A DNA stretch of 64,000 nt from Buttiauxella massiliensis. Its GTDB lineage: Bacteria; Pseudomonadota; Gammaproteobacteria; Enterobacterales; Enterobacteriaceae. The notes beneath the pieces are model-generated. The model did not search any database, was not told where the DNA came from, and was given only the letters and a program-made list of their open reading frames with translations. Each line of letters begins with the position of its first letter. The first letter of the stretch is position 1. The position numbers were made by a program, and so were the translations under genes. Positions 35,904 through 46,303 of the stretch are shown here, piece by piece. The stretch is from assembly GCF_902500225.1 (NCBI RefSeq), contig NZ_LR722656.1, positions 1 to 64,000 of the forward strand. The letters run 5' to 3'.

Positions 35904-37658
35904 ATGACATTCAACCAAACCAGCCTTAACCGGCTTGAGATTTCACAACTGCGCAGTCAGCGTTGGTATGCACCTGACACCATTCGTGCATTTGCTCACC
36001 GCCAGCGTAGCCAGCAAATGGGGTTCAGCCGTGACGAATTTATGGGCAAACCTGTTATTGGGATCATCAATACCTGGAGCGACCTGAGTCCTTGCCATTC
36101 TCATCTGCGTGAGCGGGCAGAAGCCGTTAAACGAGCTGTGTGGGCTGCGGGTGGTTTTCCTGTCGAACTTCCTGCTCTGTCCGTGGGCGAAGTGCTGGTT
36201 AAACCGACCACCATGCTTTATCGCAATTTCTTAGCGATGGAAGCGGAAGAATTACTGCGCCAGCATCCGGTTGATGGTGCTGTGCTGCTGGGGGGTTGTG
36301 ATAAATCAACGCCAGCGCTGCTGATGGGCGCAATTTCCATGGATATTCCGGTGCTGTTTTGCCCGGCAGGGCCAATGTCTTCCGGCAAATGGCGCGGTCA
36401 AAAGACCGGTGCGGGTACCCATACCAAGAAATATTGGGATCAACTGCGTACCGGCGCTATCACGCAGCATGACTGGGTCGAACTGGAAGGCGCGATGACG
36501 CGTTCCATTGGCACCTGCAATACGATGGGAACGGCTTCGACCATGACATCCATTGCTGATGCCATGGGGTTCATGCTTCCCGGTGCCAGCTCTATTCCTG
36601 CGGCAGATTCACGCCATGTGCAAATGGCTGCGCAGTGCGGAAAAACCATTGTGGATATGGTGTGGCACGACCATAAACCTTCCCGCTGGCTGACCCGCGA
36701 CAACTTCCATAATGGCATCGTGGCCTATATGGCATTGGGTGGCTCAACCAACGCAGCCATTCATTTGATCGCCATGGCTAATCGCGCGGGCATTACCCTG
36801 ACGCTTGAAGATATGGAAGCGGTTGCCCGCGAAGTACCAGTGCTGGCAAACCTGTTCCCGTCAGGCGACCAACTGATGGAAGAATTTTTCTTCGCCGGTG
36901 GCCTGATGGCGCAACTGAAGAAAATCTCACACTTCCTCAAACATGATGTGGTGGGTGTGCTCAATACGCCTGTCAGTCAGTGGATCTCTACGGCTGAATG
37001 CTATGACGACAACGTTATTCGTGGTCTCGATAATCCTGTTGTTCCTCTTTCTCAGGGCTGCGCACTGACGGTGCTCAAAGGCAATTTATGCCCGAATGGC
37101 GCGGTAATGAAATCTTCTGCGGCAAAACCTGAGTTGCGCCAGCATCGCGGTCCGGCACTTGTTTTCGATACCCACCAGGCACTGTCCGAACAAATTGACC
37201 ACCCAGATCTGGACATCACTGCAGACACGGTACTTATCTTGCGAAATGCAGGGCCAGTGGGCGCACCGGGAATGCCGGAGTGGGGTAATCTGCCTATCCC
37301 TAAAAAGCTGTTGCAACAAGGTGTGACCGATATGGTGCGCATCTCTGATGCCCGAATGTCTGGCACGCATTATGGCACCTGTATTCTGCATGTTGCCCCA
37401 GAGGCAGCAATTGGCGGGCCGCTAGCACTGGTCAAAACTGGCGACATCATCGAACTGGATATTACGGCTGGCACATTGAATATGCTGGTTTCCGATGAAG
37501 AGTTAACGACTCGTCGCGCAAATCTCCAGCCAACACACCGCGTCTATGGCCGCTCTTATGCCGCGCTGTACCAACAACATGTGACGCAGGCCAATGAAGG
37601 CTGTGACTTCGACTTTCTTCAGTCCGGCAGCGACGTGCCGGAACCTCCTATTTATTAA
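35904..37658 (+). CDS. IlvD/Edd-family sugar-acid dehydratase (arabonate/xylonate type)
   Basis: The 584-residue product belongs to the IlvD/Edd dehydratases. Cluster-ligand cysteines lie at 64 (SDLSPCHSHL), 132 (LGGCDKSTPA) and 205 (SIGTCNTMGT), with the metal-site lysine Lys134. The spacing is that of the sugar-acid branch, which dehydrates L-arabonate, D-xylonate or similar acids to 2-keto-3-deoxy acids. The C-terminal AGPVGAPGMPEWGNLPIP and DARMSGTHYGT carry the catalytic serine region. The start at 35904 (MTFNQTSLNR) follows AGGTCAGG. It is the first gene of a seven-gene operon under O1. Confidence 0.88.
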   Translation: MTFNQTSLNRLEISQLRSQRWYAPDTIRAFAHRQRSQQMGFSRDEFMGKPVIGIINTWSDLSPCHSHLRERAEAVKRAVWAAGGFPVELPALSVGEVLVKPTTMLYRNFLAMEAEELLRQHPVDGAVLLGGCDKSTPALLMGAISMDIPVLFCPAGPMSSGKWRGQKTGAGTHTKKYWDQLRTGAITQHDWVELEGAMTRSIGTCNTMGTASTMTSIADAMGFMLPGASSIPAADSRHVQMAAQCGKTIVDMVWHDHKPSRWLTRDNFHNGIVAYMALGGSTNAAIHLIAMANRAGITLTLEDMEAVAREVPVLANLFPSGDQLMEEFFFAGGLMAQLKKISHFLKHDVVGVLNTPVSQWISTAECYDDNVIRGLDNPVVPLSQGCALTVLKGNLCPNGAVMKSSAAKPELRQHRGPALVFDTHQALSEQIDHPDLDITADTVLILRNAGPVGAPGMPEWGNLPIPKKLLQQGVTDMVRISDARMSGTHYGTCILHVAPEAAIGGPLALVKTGDIIELDITAGTLNMLVSDEELTTRRANLQPTHRVYGRSYAALYQQHVTQANEGCDFDFLQSGSDVPEPPIY

Positions 37659-37668
37659 GGAAATAATT

Positions 37669-38460
37669 ATGAATCCGTTTAAAGAAGCAATCGGTCACGG
37701 CCCGGTTTTACTGGGCACCTGGATGATGACAGGCAGCGATACTGTTGCTGAAGCTATGGCAACAGTGGGCTTTGATTTTCTGGTGTTGGATCAGGAACAC
37801 GTTCCGGTTGATACCCTGGATGCAATCCGAATTGACCGCGCTATTCGTGGTGTTAGCTCAACAACCACGCCGTTGTACCGTCTGGCATGGAACGATACCG
37901 TGCTGATCAAACGTGCGCTTGATGGCGGTGCAACTTCGCTGATGGTGCCGTTTATCAATACCGTTGACGATGCGCAAAAGGCTGTTGAGTCAGCTTACTA
38001 TCCTCCGCTGGGTAAACGTGGTTTTGCCGCTGTACACCGTGCTTCACGTTACGGTAGCAACCCTGAGTTTATTCGCCAGGCGCGTGAAGATTTATGCCTT
38101 ATCTTGCAACTGGAAACCCCGGAAGCCATCGAAAACCTGGAGCAAATTGCGGCTATTGAAGGTGTGAGTGGTCTGTTTATTGGCCCGGGCGATCTTTCGG
38201 CTTCAATGGGCTACCCTGGCAACCCTTCACACCCTGAAGTCCAGGCGAAAATCAAAGAAGGCATCGATAAGTGTAAAGCGCTGGGCGTGCCTTGCGGGAT
38301 CGTTGGGGGAAACCCTGAACTCGCCAACAAATACCAGAGCATGGGCTTCAGCTTCGTCGCGCTCGGCTCTGACATGAGCTATTTACTGGCGCGTGCCAAA
38401 GAGCAATTGGCCGCCATTCGTGGTGAAAAACTGACTGTGTCCGGTGGCGAGGTCTACTAA
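37669..38460 (+). CDS. HpcH/HpaI-family 2-keto-3-deoxy sugar-acid aldolase
   Basis: The 263-residue class II (metal) aldolase has His44 (VLDQEHVPVD), Arg71 (LYRLAWND), metal ligands Glu149 (LQLETPEA) and Asp175 (IGPGDLSASMG). Relatives (GarL, RhmA/YfaU, HpcH) split 2-keto-3-deoxy acids into pyruvate and an aldehyde: tartronate semialdehyde, lactaldehyde or succinate semialdehyde. Here the aldehyde depends on the unknown sugar. It follows the dehydratase by ten bases with TAAGGA before the ATG, and directly uses that enzyme's product. Confidence 0.88.
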   Translation: MNPFKEAIGHGPVLLGTWMMTGSDTVAEAMATVGFDFLVLDQEHVPVDTLDAIRIDRAIRGVSSTTTPLYRLAWNDTVLIKRALDGGATSLMVPFINTVDDAQKAVESAYYPPLGKRGFAAVHRASRYGSNPEFIRQAREDLCLILQLETPEAIENLEQIAAIEGVSGLFIGPGDLSASMGYPGNPSHPEVQAKIKEGIDKCKALGVPCGIVGGNPELANKYQSMGFSFVALGSDMSYLLARAKEQLAAIRGEKLTVSGGEVY

Positions 38461-39357
38461 GTGACTCCGCTTATCAGCCAATCCCATGGGGATTTAACAC
38501 TGGTACTCGCGCCGGAACTGGGCGGCGCGATTGCCGCACTACGCTGGCGTGGAAATGACATTTTTCGCCCATTACCTGAAGAGGGTGAGCAACGGGCCAA
38601 CTTGTCAGGATGTTTCCCGCTGGTGCCCTATTCCAACCGGATTGCCCAGGGGCGTTTCCTCTTTCAGGGGCAACAGGTCACGTTGAAGAAAAACTTCGGT
38701 GACCATCCTCACCCCTTACATGGGAATGGCTGGTTAAACGCGTGGGAACTCACGGCGCAAACGTCAGACAGCCTGACGTTGTCATTGGATCACTCGGCAG
38801 AAGGGGCTTCTTTTGAAGACTGGCCGTGGCCTTTCAGGGCGACTCAGGTCTTTGCACTGACGAATAGCGCTCTGCAAATTACGCTGAGCATCAGCAACCT
38901 TGCAGAGCAGTCGGTTCCCGTGGGTTTAGGTTTTCACCCTTACTTTGCCAATGCGGCAGATTGCGAAGTGCAGTTTATCGCTCAAAAAGTCTGGCTGAAT
39001 AACAACGACTCACTGCCCGCCAGTGAAGTCGCGACGCCTGAATGTTGGAATTACGAGGCGTTTCGACGCCCGCTTCCGGCCACTGTTGATAACTGCTTTA
39101 CCCAATGGAATGGCAGTGCCGTTGTGCGTTGGCCGCAGCGCAAAATTCAGGCACGAGTTTCTTCTCCTGACGCACGTAATGCGGTGTTTTTCACCCCCGT
39201 AGTCGGGAAAAATTTCGTGGCTATTGAACCGGTCACACACATCAACAATGCCATCCATTTATTCCCGGTTGACGGGAAAGACCAGGCTATGAACCTGCTC
39301 GCGCCGGGCGAAAGTATGTCCGTGACGATGCATATTGAGGTTTCCGATTATGAATAA
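38461..39357 (+). CDS. Aldose 1-epimerase (mutarotase) family protein
   Basis: The 298-residue galactose-mutarotase-fold protein has PLVPYSNRIAQGRFLFQG, the catalytic-histidine regions HPLHGNGWLNAW and GLGFHPYFANA, and a C-terminal VAIEPVTHINNAIHLF with the acidic residue. It interconverts sugar anomers, supplying the anomer that the dehydrogenase uses. GTG directly abuts the aldolase stop (TAAGTG), and no other start keeps the conserved N-terminus. Its end overlaps the next gene by eight bases. Confidence 0.82.
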   Translation: MTPLISQSHGDLTLVLAPELGGAIAALRWRGNDIFRPLPEEGEQRANLSGCFPLVPYSNRIAQGRFLFQGQQVTLKKNFGDHPHPLHGNGWLNAWELTAQTSDSLTLSLDHSAEGASFEDWPWPFRATQVFALTNSALQITLSISNLAEQSVPVGLGFHPYFANAADCEVQFIAQKVWLNNNDSLPASEVATPECWNYEAFRRPLPATVDNCFTQWNGSAVVRWPQRKIQARVSSPDARNAVFFTPVVGKNFVAIEPVTHINNAIHLFPVDGKDQAMNLLAPGESMSVTMHIEVSDYE

Positions 39358-40224
39358 CCCGAGCGTACTTTTTGATTACGTCGGCCATCTGCCTGAATGC
39401 CCAACCTGGAGTGCACAAGAAAGCAGCCTCTACTGGACGGATATTCTCGAAAAACAGATCCACTGCTACCACGTTTTGACGGGTGAACATCAGATTTTCC
39501 ATTTCGATGAAGAAGTCGGCTGTTTTGCGTTACGTGAAACTGGCGGATTTATCGTGGCGATGCGCAGCGGTATTTACCTGACGGACAGCTCCGGGGCTAT
39601 CCAGCAGAAAGTTTGTGATAACCCGAATAACCCTGCACTTGCGCGCTTCAATGATGGCGGTGTGGACCAGGATGGGCGCTTCTATGCAGGCACTTACTGG
39701 GCTCCGCGTGATTTTAATGGTGCGTTGCTTTGCCGGGTAGATGCTTCTCTTAAAGTTCGAGTGTTGCAGTGCGACATTCTGGGGGCTAACGGTCTGGCAT
39801 TCAGCAGTGACCGCCAGTGGATGTATTCCACTGATACGCCGAATCACGTTATGTACCGTACTGCGCTGGATAGCGAAGGAAACCCCGGCGTACGTCAGGT
39901 ATTTAAAACCTTCCCTGTGGGTTCAGGTCGCCCGGATGGCGCGGCGATGGACATCGAAGGTCACTACTGGACGGCAATGTTTGATGGTCACCATATCGCC
40001 CGTATTTCACCCGAAGGCGAGATAGTAGAAACCTACAAGTTGCCTGTGCGCTGCCCAACCATGGTCTGTTTTGGTGGGAGCGACATGAAAACCCTTTATA
40101 TCACCACCACCCGGGAAAACATGACCGCGGATGAAATCGCTCTGCGTCCACTTTCCGGTTCATTATTTACCCTGCAGGTAGCAGTTGCAGGTCTTGCCAA
40201 ACCAAAATTTAAAGAGACAACAAA

Positions 40225-40228
<4 letters not shown>
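39350..40228 (+). CDS. SMP-30/gluconolactonase-family sugar lactonase
   Basis: The 292-residue six-bladed beta-propeller has the divalent-metal ligands of the family: Glu16 (LPECPTW), Asn101 (ARFNDGGVDQDG), Asn147 (GANGLAFSSD) and Asp196 (GRPDGAAMDIEG). Such enzymes hydrolyse aldonolactones to aldonic acids, which links the sugar dehydrogenase to the dehydratase. Its start overlaps the mutarotase end by eight bases, and its stop overlaps the next ATG by four, so the genes are tightly coupled. Confidence 0.87.
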
Positions 40229-41885
<1,657 letters not shown>

Positions 41886-41897
41886 AAGGAGACGAAG

Positions 41898-42794
41898 ATG
41901 GAATTCTTTGCCTTTTTTACCCCGGACGGTTTGCAGCTGGAAACATCCACGGCGATTATCGTTATCGCCCTGATGTTCATGTATACCTTTGTGGGCGTCT
42001 GCGCCGGGTTTGGCGGTGGGTTGACAACCATGCCGCTGATTACTTTGCTGCTGCCAGTGAAAATGGCCGCGCCGATGTCGGTTATTGTGGGGACAGCCAC
42101 GGCGCTTTACGCCACCTGGCTTTCACGCAAAGAAACTGACTGGAAATCTGCCGCAGTGCTGATTGCCTTTTCTCTGCTGGGGATCCCGGTCGGGTTGTAT
42201 GCGTTGTCTTATCTGCCTGACCATATAATGAAAGTGGGCCTCGGCGCCTTCCTGATCATTTACTCATTTTACAGCCTGTTTATTCCACGTTTGCCGGTGT
42301 ATGACAAACGCTGGATTGCGGCGCCAATGGGGGCGGTAGCAGGGGCATTGGGTGCTGCGTTTTCAACTAACGGGCCACCAGTTGTTATCTACGGCATGCT
42401 GCGTAACCTAGGACCAGCTGCATTCCGTGGAACACTGAATGCGTTCTTTACGGCGAATAACATCGCCATTATCGGCGGGCTGGTCACCGGCGGTATCCTG
42501 ACGATCTCAACCATCAAGTTGGTGATGTTCTGCATCCCAACCATGATCCTCGGGTCAATTGTTGGGCAATACGTTCACAAACGAATTCCTGTCAGCGTGT
42601 TCCGCATTATGGTGTTTATCTTGCTGATTGCCTCGGGCGCGATGCTGATAAAAGGTGCCACTGGAGCTTCTGCTCTGTTGGTATTAGGGCCGGTATTTGC
42701 CGTACTGGTTCTGGCGCAGGTGCTGTTTGGTAAGAAAGTTGCTGCAATTCGTGCTCAGGAAGAATTGCGCAAAGCGAGTATGGTTAAAGAGTAG
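41898..42794 (+). CDS. TauE/SafE (TSUP) family permease
   Basis: The 298-residue protein has about eight membrane helices in two similar halves, each starting with a TSUP signature (FVGVCAGFGGGLTTMPLITL and MGAVAGALGAAFSTNGPPVV). The family exports or imports small organic and sulphur acids. As the last gene of the operon it could export an acidic intermediate or a product such as pyruvate-derived acids. The ATG has an excellent AAAAGGAG. Transport direction and substrate cannot be read from sequence. A terminator follows. Confidence 0.82.
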   Translation: MEFFAFFTPDGLQLETSTAIIVIALMFMYTFVGVCAGFGGGLTTMPLITLLLPVKMAAPMSVIVGTATALYATWLSRKETDWKSAAVLIAFSLLGIPVGLYALSYLPDHIMKVGLGAFLIIYSFYSLFIPRLPVYDKRWIAAPMGAVAGALGAAFSTNGPPVVIYGMLRNLGPAAFRGTLNAFFTANNIAIIGGLVTGGILTISTIKLVMFCIPTMILGSIVGQYVHKRIPVSVFRIMVFILLIASGAMLIKGATGASALLVLGPVFAVLVLAQVLFGKKVAAIRAQEELRKASMVKE

Positions 42795-42800
42795 ACATTC

Positions 42801-42832
42801 AAACGAATCTCTTCTTCGGAAGGGATTCGTTT
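42801..42832 (+). terminator. Terminator of the sugar-oxidation operon
   Basis: AAACGAATC pairs with GATTCGTTT around an interior CTTCGG-type loop, six bases after the TSUP stop, followed by TTATCT. Confidence 0.75.
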
Positions 42833-43015
42833 TATCTATAGAGAAATACTCTTTCGATTCTGTCGTGTTAACAGAGAGTGTTCTGAAAGATTCGTGTTGT
42901 GGATCCCTATCAGGGTGTGTTTTGCCGAATGGTATTTTCGAGTGCGGAAGTCGGTTCGCAAGCAGAGGTGTTGGCACACTGAACCAGCAAGGTTTGCATC
43001 TTTTTGTTGCCTTGC

Positions 43016-43318
43016 TTACTGCCGTTTCTTATAGCGATTACCAACCCTGAACTTAAACAAATAATCGGTGCTGCGCAGGTGAATGTCTGCTGCAATCAGC
43101 TTTCTGGCTTCATCACGCTTTTCACGGGCTTCTGATAATGAAACCTCGGGATAAACACCCAGATCGAGCGTTTTCTCCTTCCCGAGAAAGCGATAGCGCA
43201 GTCGCTAGTAACGGGACCCATTAGGGTGGACAAGTAAAAACATGTTGCCACTGTCGGCAAGTTTATAAGATTTCTCATCTGGTTTAGCCGCGCGGATTTT
43301 AGCGTCGGTGAATGCCAT
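43016..43318 (-). pseudogene. P4-type tyrosine integrase, N-terminal remnant
   Basis: From ATG 43318 the frame gives MAFTDAKIRAAKPDEKSYKL and SGNMFLLVHPNGSRY, an in-frame TAG at 43205-43207 (where the family has Trp), then RLRYRFLGKEKTLDLGVYPE and AREKRDEARKLIAADI before sequence similarity ends. This is the arm-binding (DUF4102) domain of P4-like integrases; the catalytic domain is gone. It lies 196 bases from tRNA-Phe, the usual arrangement of integrative elements that use this tRNA. It is dead. Confidence 0.88.
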
Positions 43319-43475
43319 GGAGAGGTCTCCTGGTCGTATGAAGGGGTATGAATATTATCGAATCAGACTATACCCTCATTTGTACCCGCACAAGCGGCTT
43401 GATGTGGGGAGAGTTGGGTTGAGTTCGGTGGAATTAAATAAGTGGTGAGGTGCTGATTCTGGCGGGCTTAGAATG

Positions 43476-43502
43476 CAAAAACGGACCTCCGTGGAGGTCC
43501 GT
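43476..43502 (-). terminator. Terminator of tRNA-Phe
   Basis: Perfect 10-bp arms ACGGACCTCC and GGAGGTCCGT, followed on the minus strand by TTTTTGC, 12 bases after the tRNA 3' end. Confidence 0.88.
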
Positions 43503-43514
43503 TGATATGAATAG

Positions 43515-43590
43515 TGGTGCCCGGACTCGGAATCGAACCAAGGACACGGGGATTTTCAATCCCCTGCTCTACCGACTGAGCTATCCGGGC
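43515..43590 (-). tRNA. pheV: tRNA-Phe (GAA)
   Basis: The 76-base gene includes an encoded CCA. The acceptor stem pairs GCCCGGA with TCCGGGC, and the D-loop AGCTCAGTCGGTAGAGC and T-arm GGTTCGATTCC are canonical. The anticodon loop is TTGAAAA with anticodon GAA at 43555-43557. It appears identical to the E. coli phenylalanine tRNA. The position beside speC corresponds to E. coli pheV, a known island integration site; the integrase remnant lies on its 3' side. Confidence 0.98.
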
Positions 43591-43600
43591 AACGGGGCGC

Positions 43601-43629
43601 ATTAAACCGTAAAGGCCGTTTGGCGTCAA
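43601..43629 (-). promoter_or_regulatory. Promoter of tRNA-Phe
   Basis: On the minus strand TTGACG (43624-43629) and TTTAAT (43601-43606) are separated by 17 bases. They are followed by a GC-rich discriminator (GCGCCCCG), as expected for a stringently controlled stable-RNA promoter. Confidence 0.8.
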
Positions 43630-43871
43630 CGGTTTTGTGTTAATAAGCCGTGCGTTTGCACGAATAATGTGCTCCAGGTAGCAGCGCTGTCTTGAACCAC
43701 AGGTCAGAAGGTGCCATGATTGCGCGAAATTTCACACATCTGCAACGGGGCGCTTATTGATGTTTATAGTCAATGTTTACCGGCATCTCTCGATGGCGCT
43801 CGTTCACCTCTCGCTCGTATCCCGAAGACCCTTGCTCACCATGCGGTGAGGGCAACGCACCTTCACTGTAG

Positions 43872-43912
43872 GACATCAGTAAAATCAGGCGATGCCTGTT
43901 TTTACTGATGTC
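43872..43912. other. 19-bp near-perfect hairpin in the speC leader
   Basis: Left arm 43872-43890 and right arm 43894-43912 pair at 18 of 19 positions around a GAT loop. No U-run follows, so it is not a simple intrinsic terminator. The ATG of a short open frame starts in the loop at 43892. Confidence 0.75.
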
Positions 43913-44008
43913 TGGCGGTCGGAGTGGGTATTATCCTTCAGACCATCAAGACACATTCGCCGGGGAATGCTCCCTTTGCTGTGCCATAAGGCACTCACTC
44001 ATCCTTGA
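43892..44008 (+). CDS. Possible 38-residue speC leader ORF
   Basis: An ATG in the loop of the leader hairpin opens a 38-codon frame (MPVFTDVWRSEWVLSFRPSR, then HIRRGMLPLLCH and KALTHP) that stops 18 bases before speC. The only ribosome-like bases (CAGG) are too close and lie within the stem. E. coli speF is preceded by an ornithine-sensing leader peptide, but I cannot show homology. Treat as a hypothesis. Confidence 0.25.
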   Translation: MPVFTDVWRSEWVLSFRPSRHIRRGMLPLLCHKALTHP

Positions 44009-44026
44009 CCTCTGGGATTTGTGCAT

Positions 44027-46162
44027 ATGAAATCTTTAAAAATTGCCGCGAGCCACGATGTGGTTACAACTCTGTCCACGCATCGTGAAGTGGTTGCGCT
44101 TGATAGCACAGACTTCACTGATATTGCCGCTGTTGTTCTTTCTGTATCCGATAGCCGCAGCGGTATTCTTGCGTTGCTTAAACGGACTGGTTTTTCGATA
44201 CCCGTTTTTCTAGCGGCTGATGCATGGTCAGGCGAGCAGGAAGGTATTACGGGACTGATCACCGGCAAAGCGCAGGACTATCTGGAGCTCGAAACCGCCG
44301 CTACAGATTATGAAGAAGGCTTGCTTCCTCCGTTTTTCGATACGTTGACGAAATATGTCGCGATGGAAAACAGCACTTTTGCCTGCCCGGGCCACCAACA
44401 TGGTGAGTTTTTTAAAAAGCACCCGGCAGGGCGCCAGTTTTATGATTTCTTCGGTGAGAATCTTTTCCGCGCAGATATGTGCAATGCCGACGTTAAACTC
44501 GGGGATCTGCTGATCCATGAAGGGTCGGCCAAACATGCACAGAAATTTGCCGCCAAAGTATTTAATGCCGATAAAACTTACTTCGTTTTAAACGGTACCT
44601 CGGCTGCAAACAAAGTCGTGACCAATGCGTTGCTGACCCGTGGCGATTTGGTCCTATTCGATCGCAATAACCATAAATCAAACCATCACGGTGCATTGAT
44701 TCAGGCGGGGGCGACGCCGGTTTATCTGGAGGCGTCTCGCAACCCATTTGGTTTTATCGGTGGAATCGATGCGCACTGTTTTGATGAAAAGTATTTGCGT
44801 GAATTGATTGCAGAAGTTGCACCAGAACGTGCCCAGCAAAAACGCCCGTTCCGTCTTGCAATTATCCAGCTCGGTACTTATGACGGCACGGTTTATAACG
44901 CACGCCAGGTAGTGGATAACATCGGCCATCTTTGCGATTACATTCTGTTTGATTCAGCCTGGGTTGGTTATGAGCAATTCATCCCGATGATGGCTGATTG
45001 CTCGCCACTGCTGTTGGATCTTAACGAAAATGATCCAGGCATTTTTGTTACGCAATCGGTGCATAAACAGCAGGCTGGATTCTCGCAAACTTCGCAGATC
45101 CACAAGAAAGATAACCATTTGCGCGGGCAAGCGCGTTTTTGCCCACACAAGCGGCTGAACAATGCTTTCATGCTGCACGCTTCAACCAGCCCGTTCTACC
45201 CGCTGTTTGCGGCTCTTGATGTGAATGCGAAAATTCACGAAGGGGAGAGCGGCCGCCGCCTGTGGGCTGAGTGTGTCGATCTGGGGATTGAAGCGCGTAA
45301 AGCGATTATCGCTAACTGCAAGATGATCAAACCGTTTATTCCACCGGTAGTTGCGGGCAGGCCGTGGCAGGATCACCCAACTACAGCAATTGCCCAGGAA
45401 CGCCGTTTCTTTAGCTTTGAGCCGGGTGAAAAGTGGCATGGTTTTGAAGGCTATGCGCAGGATGAATATTTTGTCGATCCTTGTAAGCTGCTGCTAACTA
45501 CACCGGGAATCGATCCCCATACTGGGCAATATACGGACTTCGGTGTACCTGCGGCGATTCTCGCAAACTACCTGCGTGAAAACGGTATTGTCCCCGAAAA
45601 AGCAGATCTCAACTCAATTCTTTTCCTGCTGACACCTGCGGAAAGCGCGGAGAAGATGGCGCATTTGGTAGCGATGCTGGCTCAATTTGAACAGCATATT
45701 GAAGATGATACGCCGCTGGTGGATGTGTTGCCGACGATCTATCAGAAGTATTCCCAACGCTATAAAGGCTACACGCTGCGTCAACTTTGCCAGGAGATGC
45801 ACGATCTGTACGTCAGCTTTGAAGTGAAGGATCTGCAAAAAGCGATGTTCCGTAAAGCCAGTTTCCCTGCCGTTGCCATGAACCCACAGGATGCCAACAG
45901 CGAGTTTATTCGCGGCAATGTGGAACTGGTGCGCCTGAGTCAGTCAGAAGGGCGTATTGCAGCGGAGGGAGCGTTGCCGTACCCACCGGGCGTGCTTTGT
46001 GTGGTGCCAGGCGAAGTCTGGGGCAGTGCCGCGTTGCGTTATTTCCTGGCGCTTGAAGAGGGCGTGAATATGTTGCCGGGCTTCTCGCCGGAGTTGCAGG
46101 GCGTGTATAGCGAAACGGATGCCGACGGAATTAAGCGTTTGTACGGATATATGATGAAATAA
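44027..46162 (+). CDS. speC: Biosynthetic ornithine decarboxylase
   Basis: The 711-residue PLP enzyme equals E. coli SpeC in length and decarboxylates ornithine to putrescine. The N-terminal wing domain (MKSLKIAASHD) is followed by the PLP domain with conserved FACPGHQHGEFFKKHPAG, STSPFYPLFAALDVNA and the PLP lysine Lys347 in TQSVHKQQAGFSQ. The start at 44027 matches E. coli; a GTG two codons earlier is less likely. The stop codon abuts an ERIC element. It lies next to pheV as in E. coli, with yqgA missing. Confidence 0.96.
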   Translation: MKSLKIAASHDVVTTLSTHREVVALDSTDFTDIAAVVLSVSDSRSGILALLKRTGFSIPVFLAADAWSGEQEGITGLITGKAQDYLELETAATDYEEGLLPPFFDTLTKYVAMENSTFACPGHQHGEFFKKHPAGRQFYDFFGENLFRADMCNADVKLGDLLIHEGSAKHAQKFAAKVFNADKTYFVLNGTSAANKVVTNALLTRGDLVLFDRNNHKSNHHGALIQAGATPVYLEASRNPFGFIGGIDAHCFDEKYLRELIAEVAPERAQQKRPFRLAIIQLGTYDGTVYNARQVVDNIGHLCDYILFDSAWVGYEQFIPMMADCSPLLLDLNENDPGIFVTQSVHKQQAGFSQTSQIHKKDNHLRGQARFCPHKRLNNAFMLHASTSPFYPLFAALDVNAKIHEGESGRRLWAECVDLGIEARKAIIANCKMIKPFIPPVVAGRPWQDHPTTAIAQERRFFSFEPGEKWHGFEGYAQDEYFVDPCKLLLTTPGIDPHTGQYTDFGVPAAILANYLRENGIVPEKADLNSILFLLTPAESAEKMAHLVAMLAQFEQHIEDDTPLVDVLPTIYQKYSQRYKGYTLRQLCQEMHDLYVSFEVKDLQKAMFRKASFPAVAMNPQDANSEFIRGNVELVRLSQSEGRIAAEGALPYPPGVLCVVPGEVWGSAALRYFLALEEGVNMLPGFSPELQGVYSETDADGIKRLYGYMMK

Positions 46163-46283
46163 CCGTCATACTTCAAGTTGCAGGTGCGTTGACTGCACCC
46201 GTGCGCCCCATTCACATAGTTACCTATGCTCCTGGGGACTTACGGTCTGGTCGCCTGCCTGCACCTCGAATTATTTAGGTTAT
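46162..46283 (+). repeat. ERIC element between speC and nupG
   Basis: It runs from CCGTCATACTTCAAGTTGCAG to CACCTCGAATTATTTAGG, about 122 bp, with a diverged core (CACATAGTTACCTATG in place of the AAGTAAG palindrome). The speC stop codon sits on its left tip. Confidence 0.88.
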
Positions 46284-46303
46284 TGAAACGAGTACCCTAT
46301 CAA

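Larger units (their letters stand above)
43630..44026 (+). other. Leader and intergenic region upstream of speC
   Basis: No conventional gene was found in these 397 bases. It holds an imperfect stem around CTCACC-ATGC-GGTGAG (about 43835-43855), the long hairpin at 43872-43912, and a 38-codon open frame that begins in the hairpin and ends 18 bases before speC. The structure suggests a regulated leader. Confidence 0.5.
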
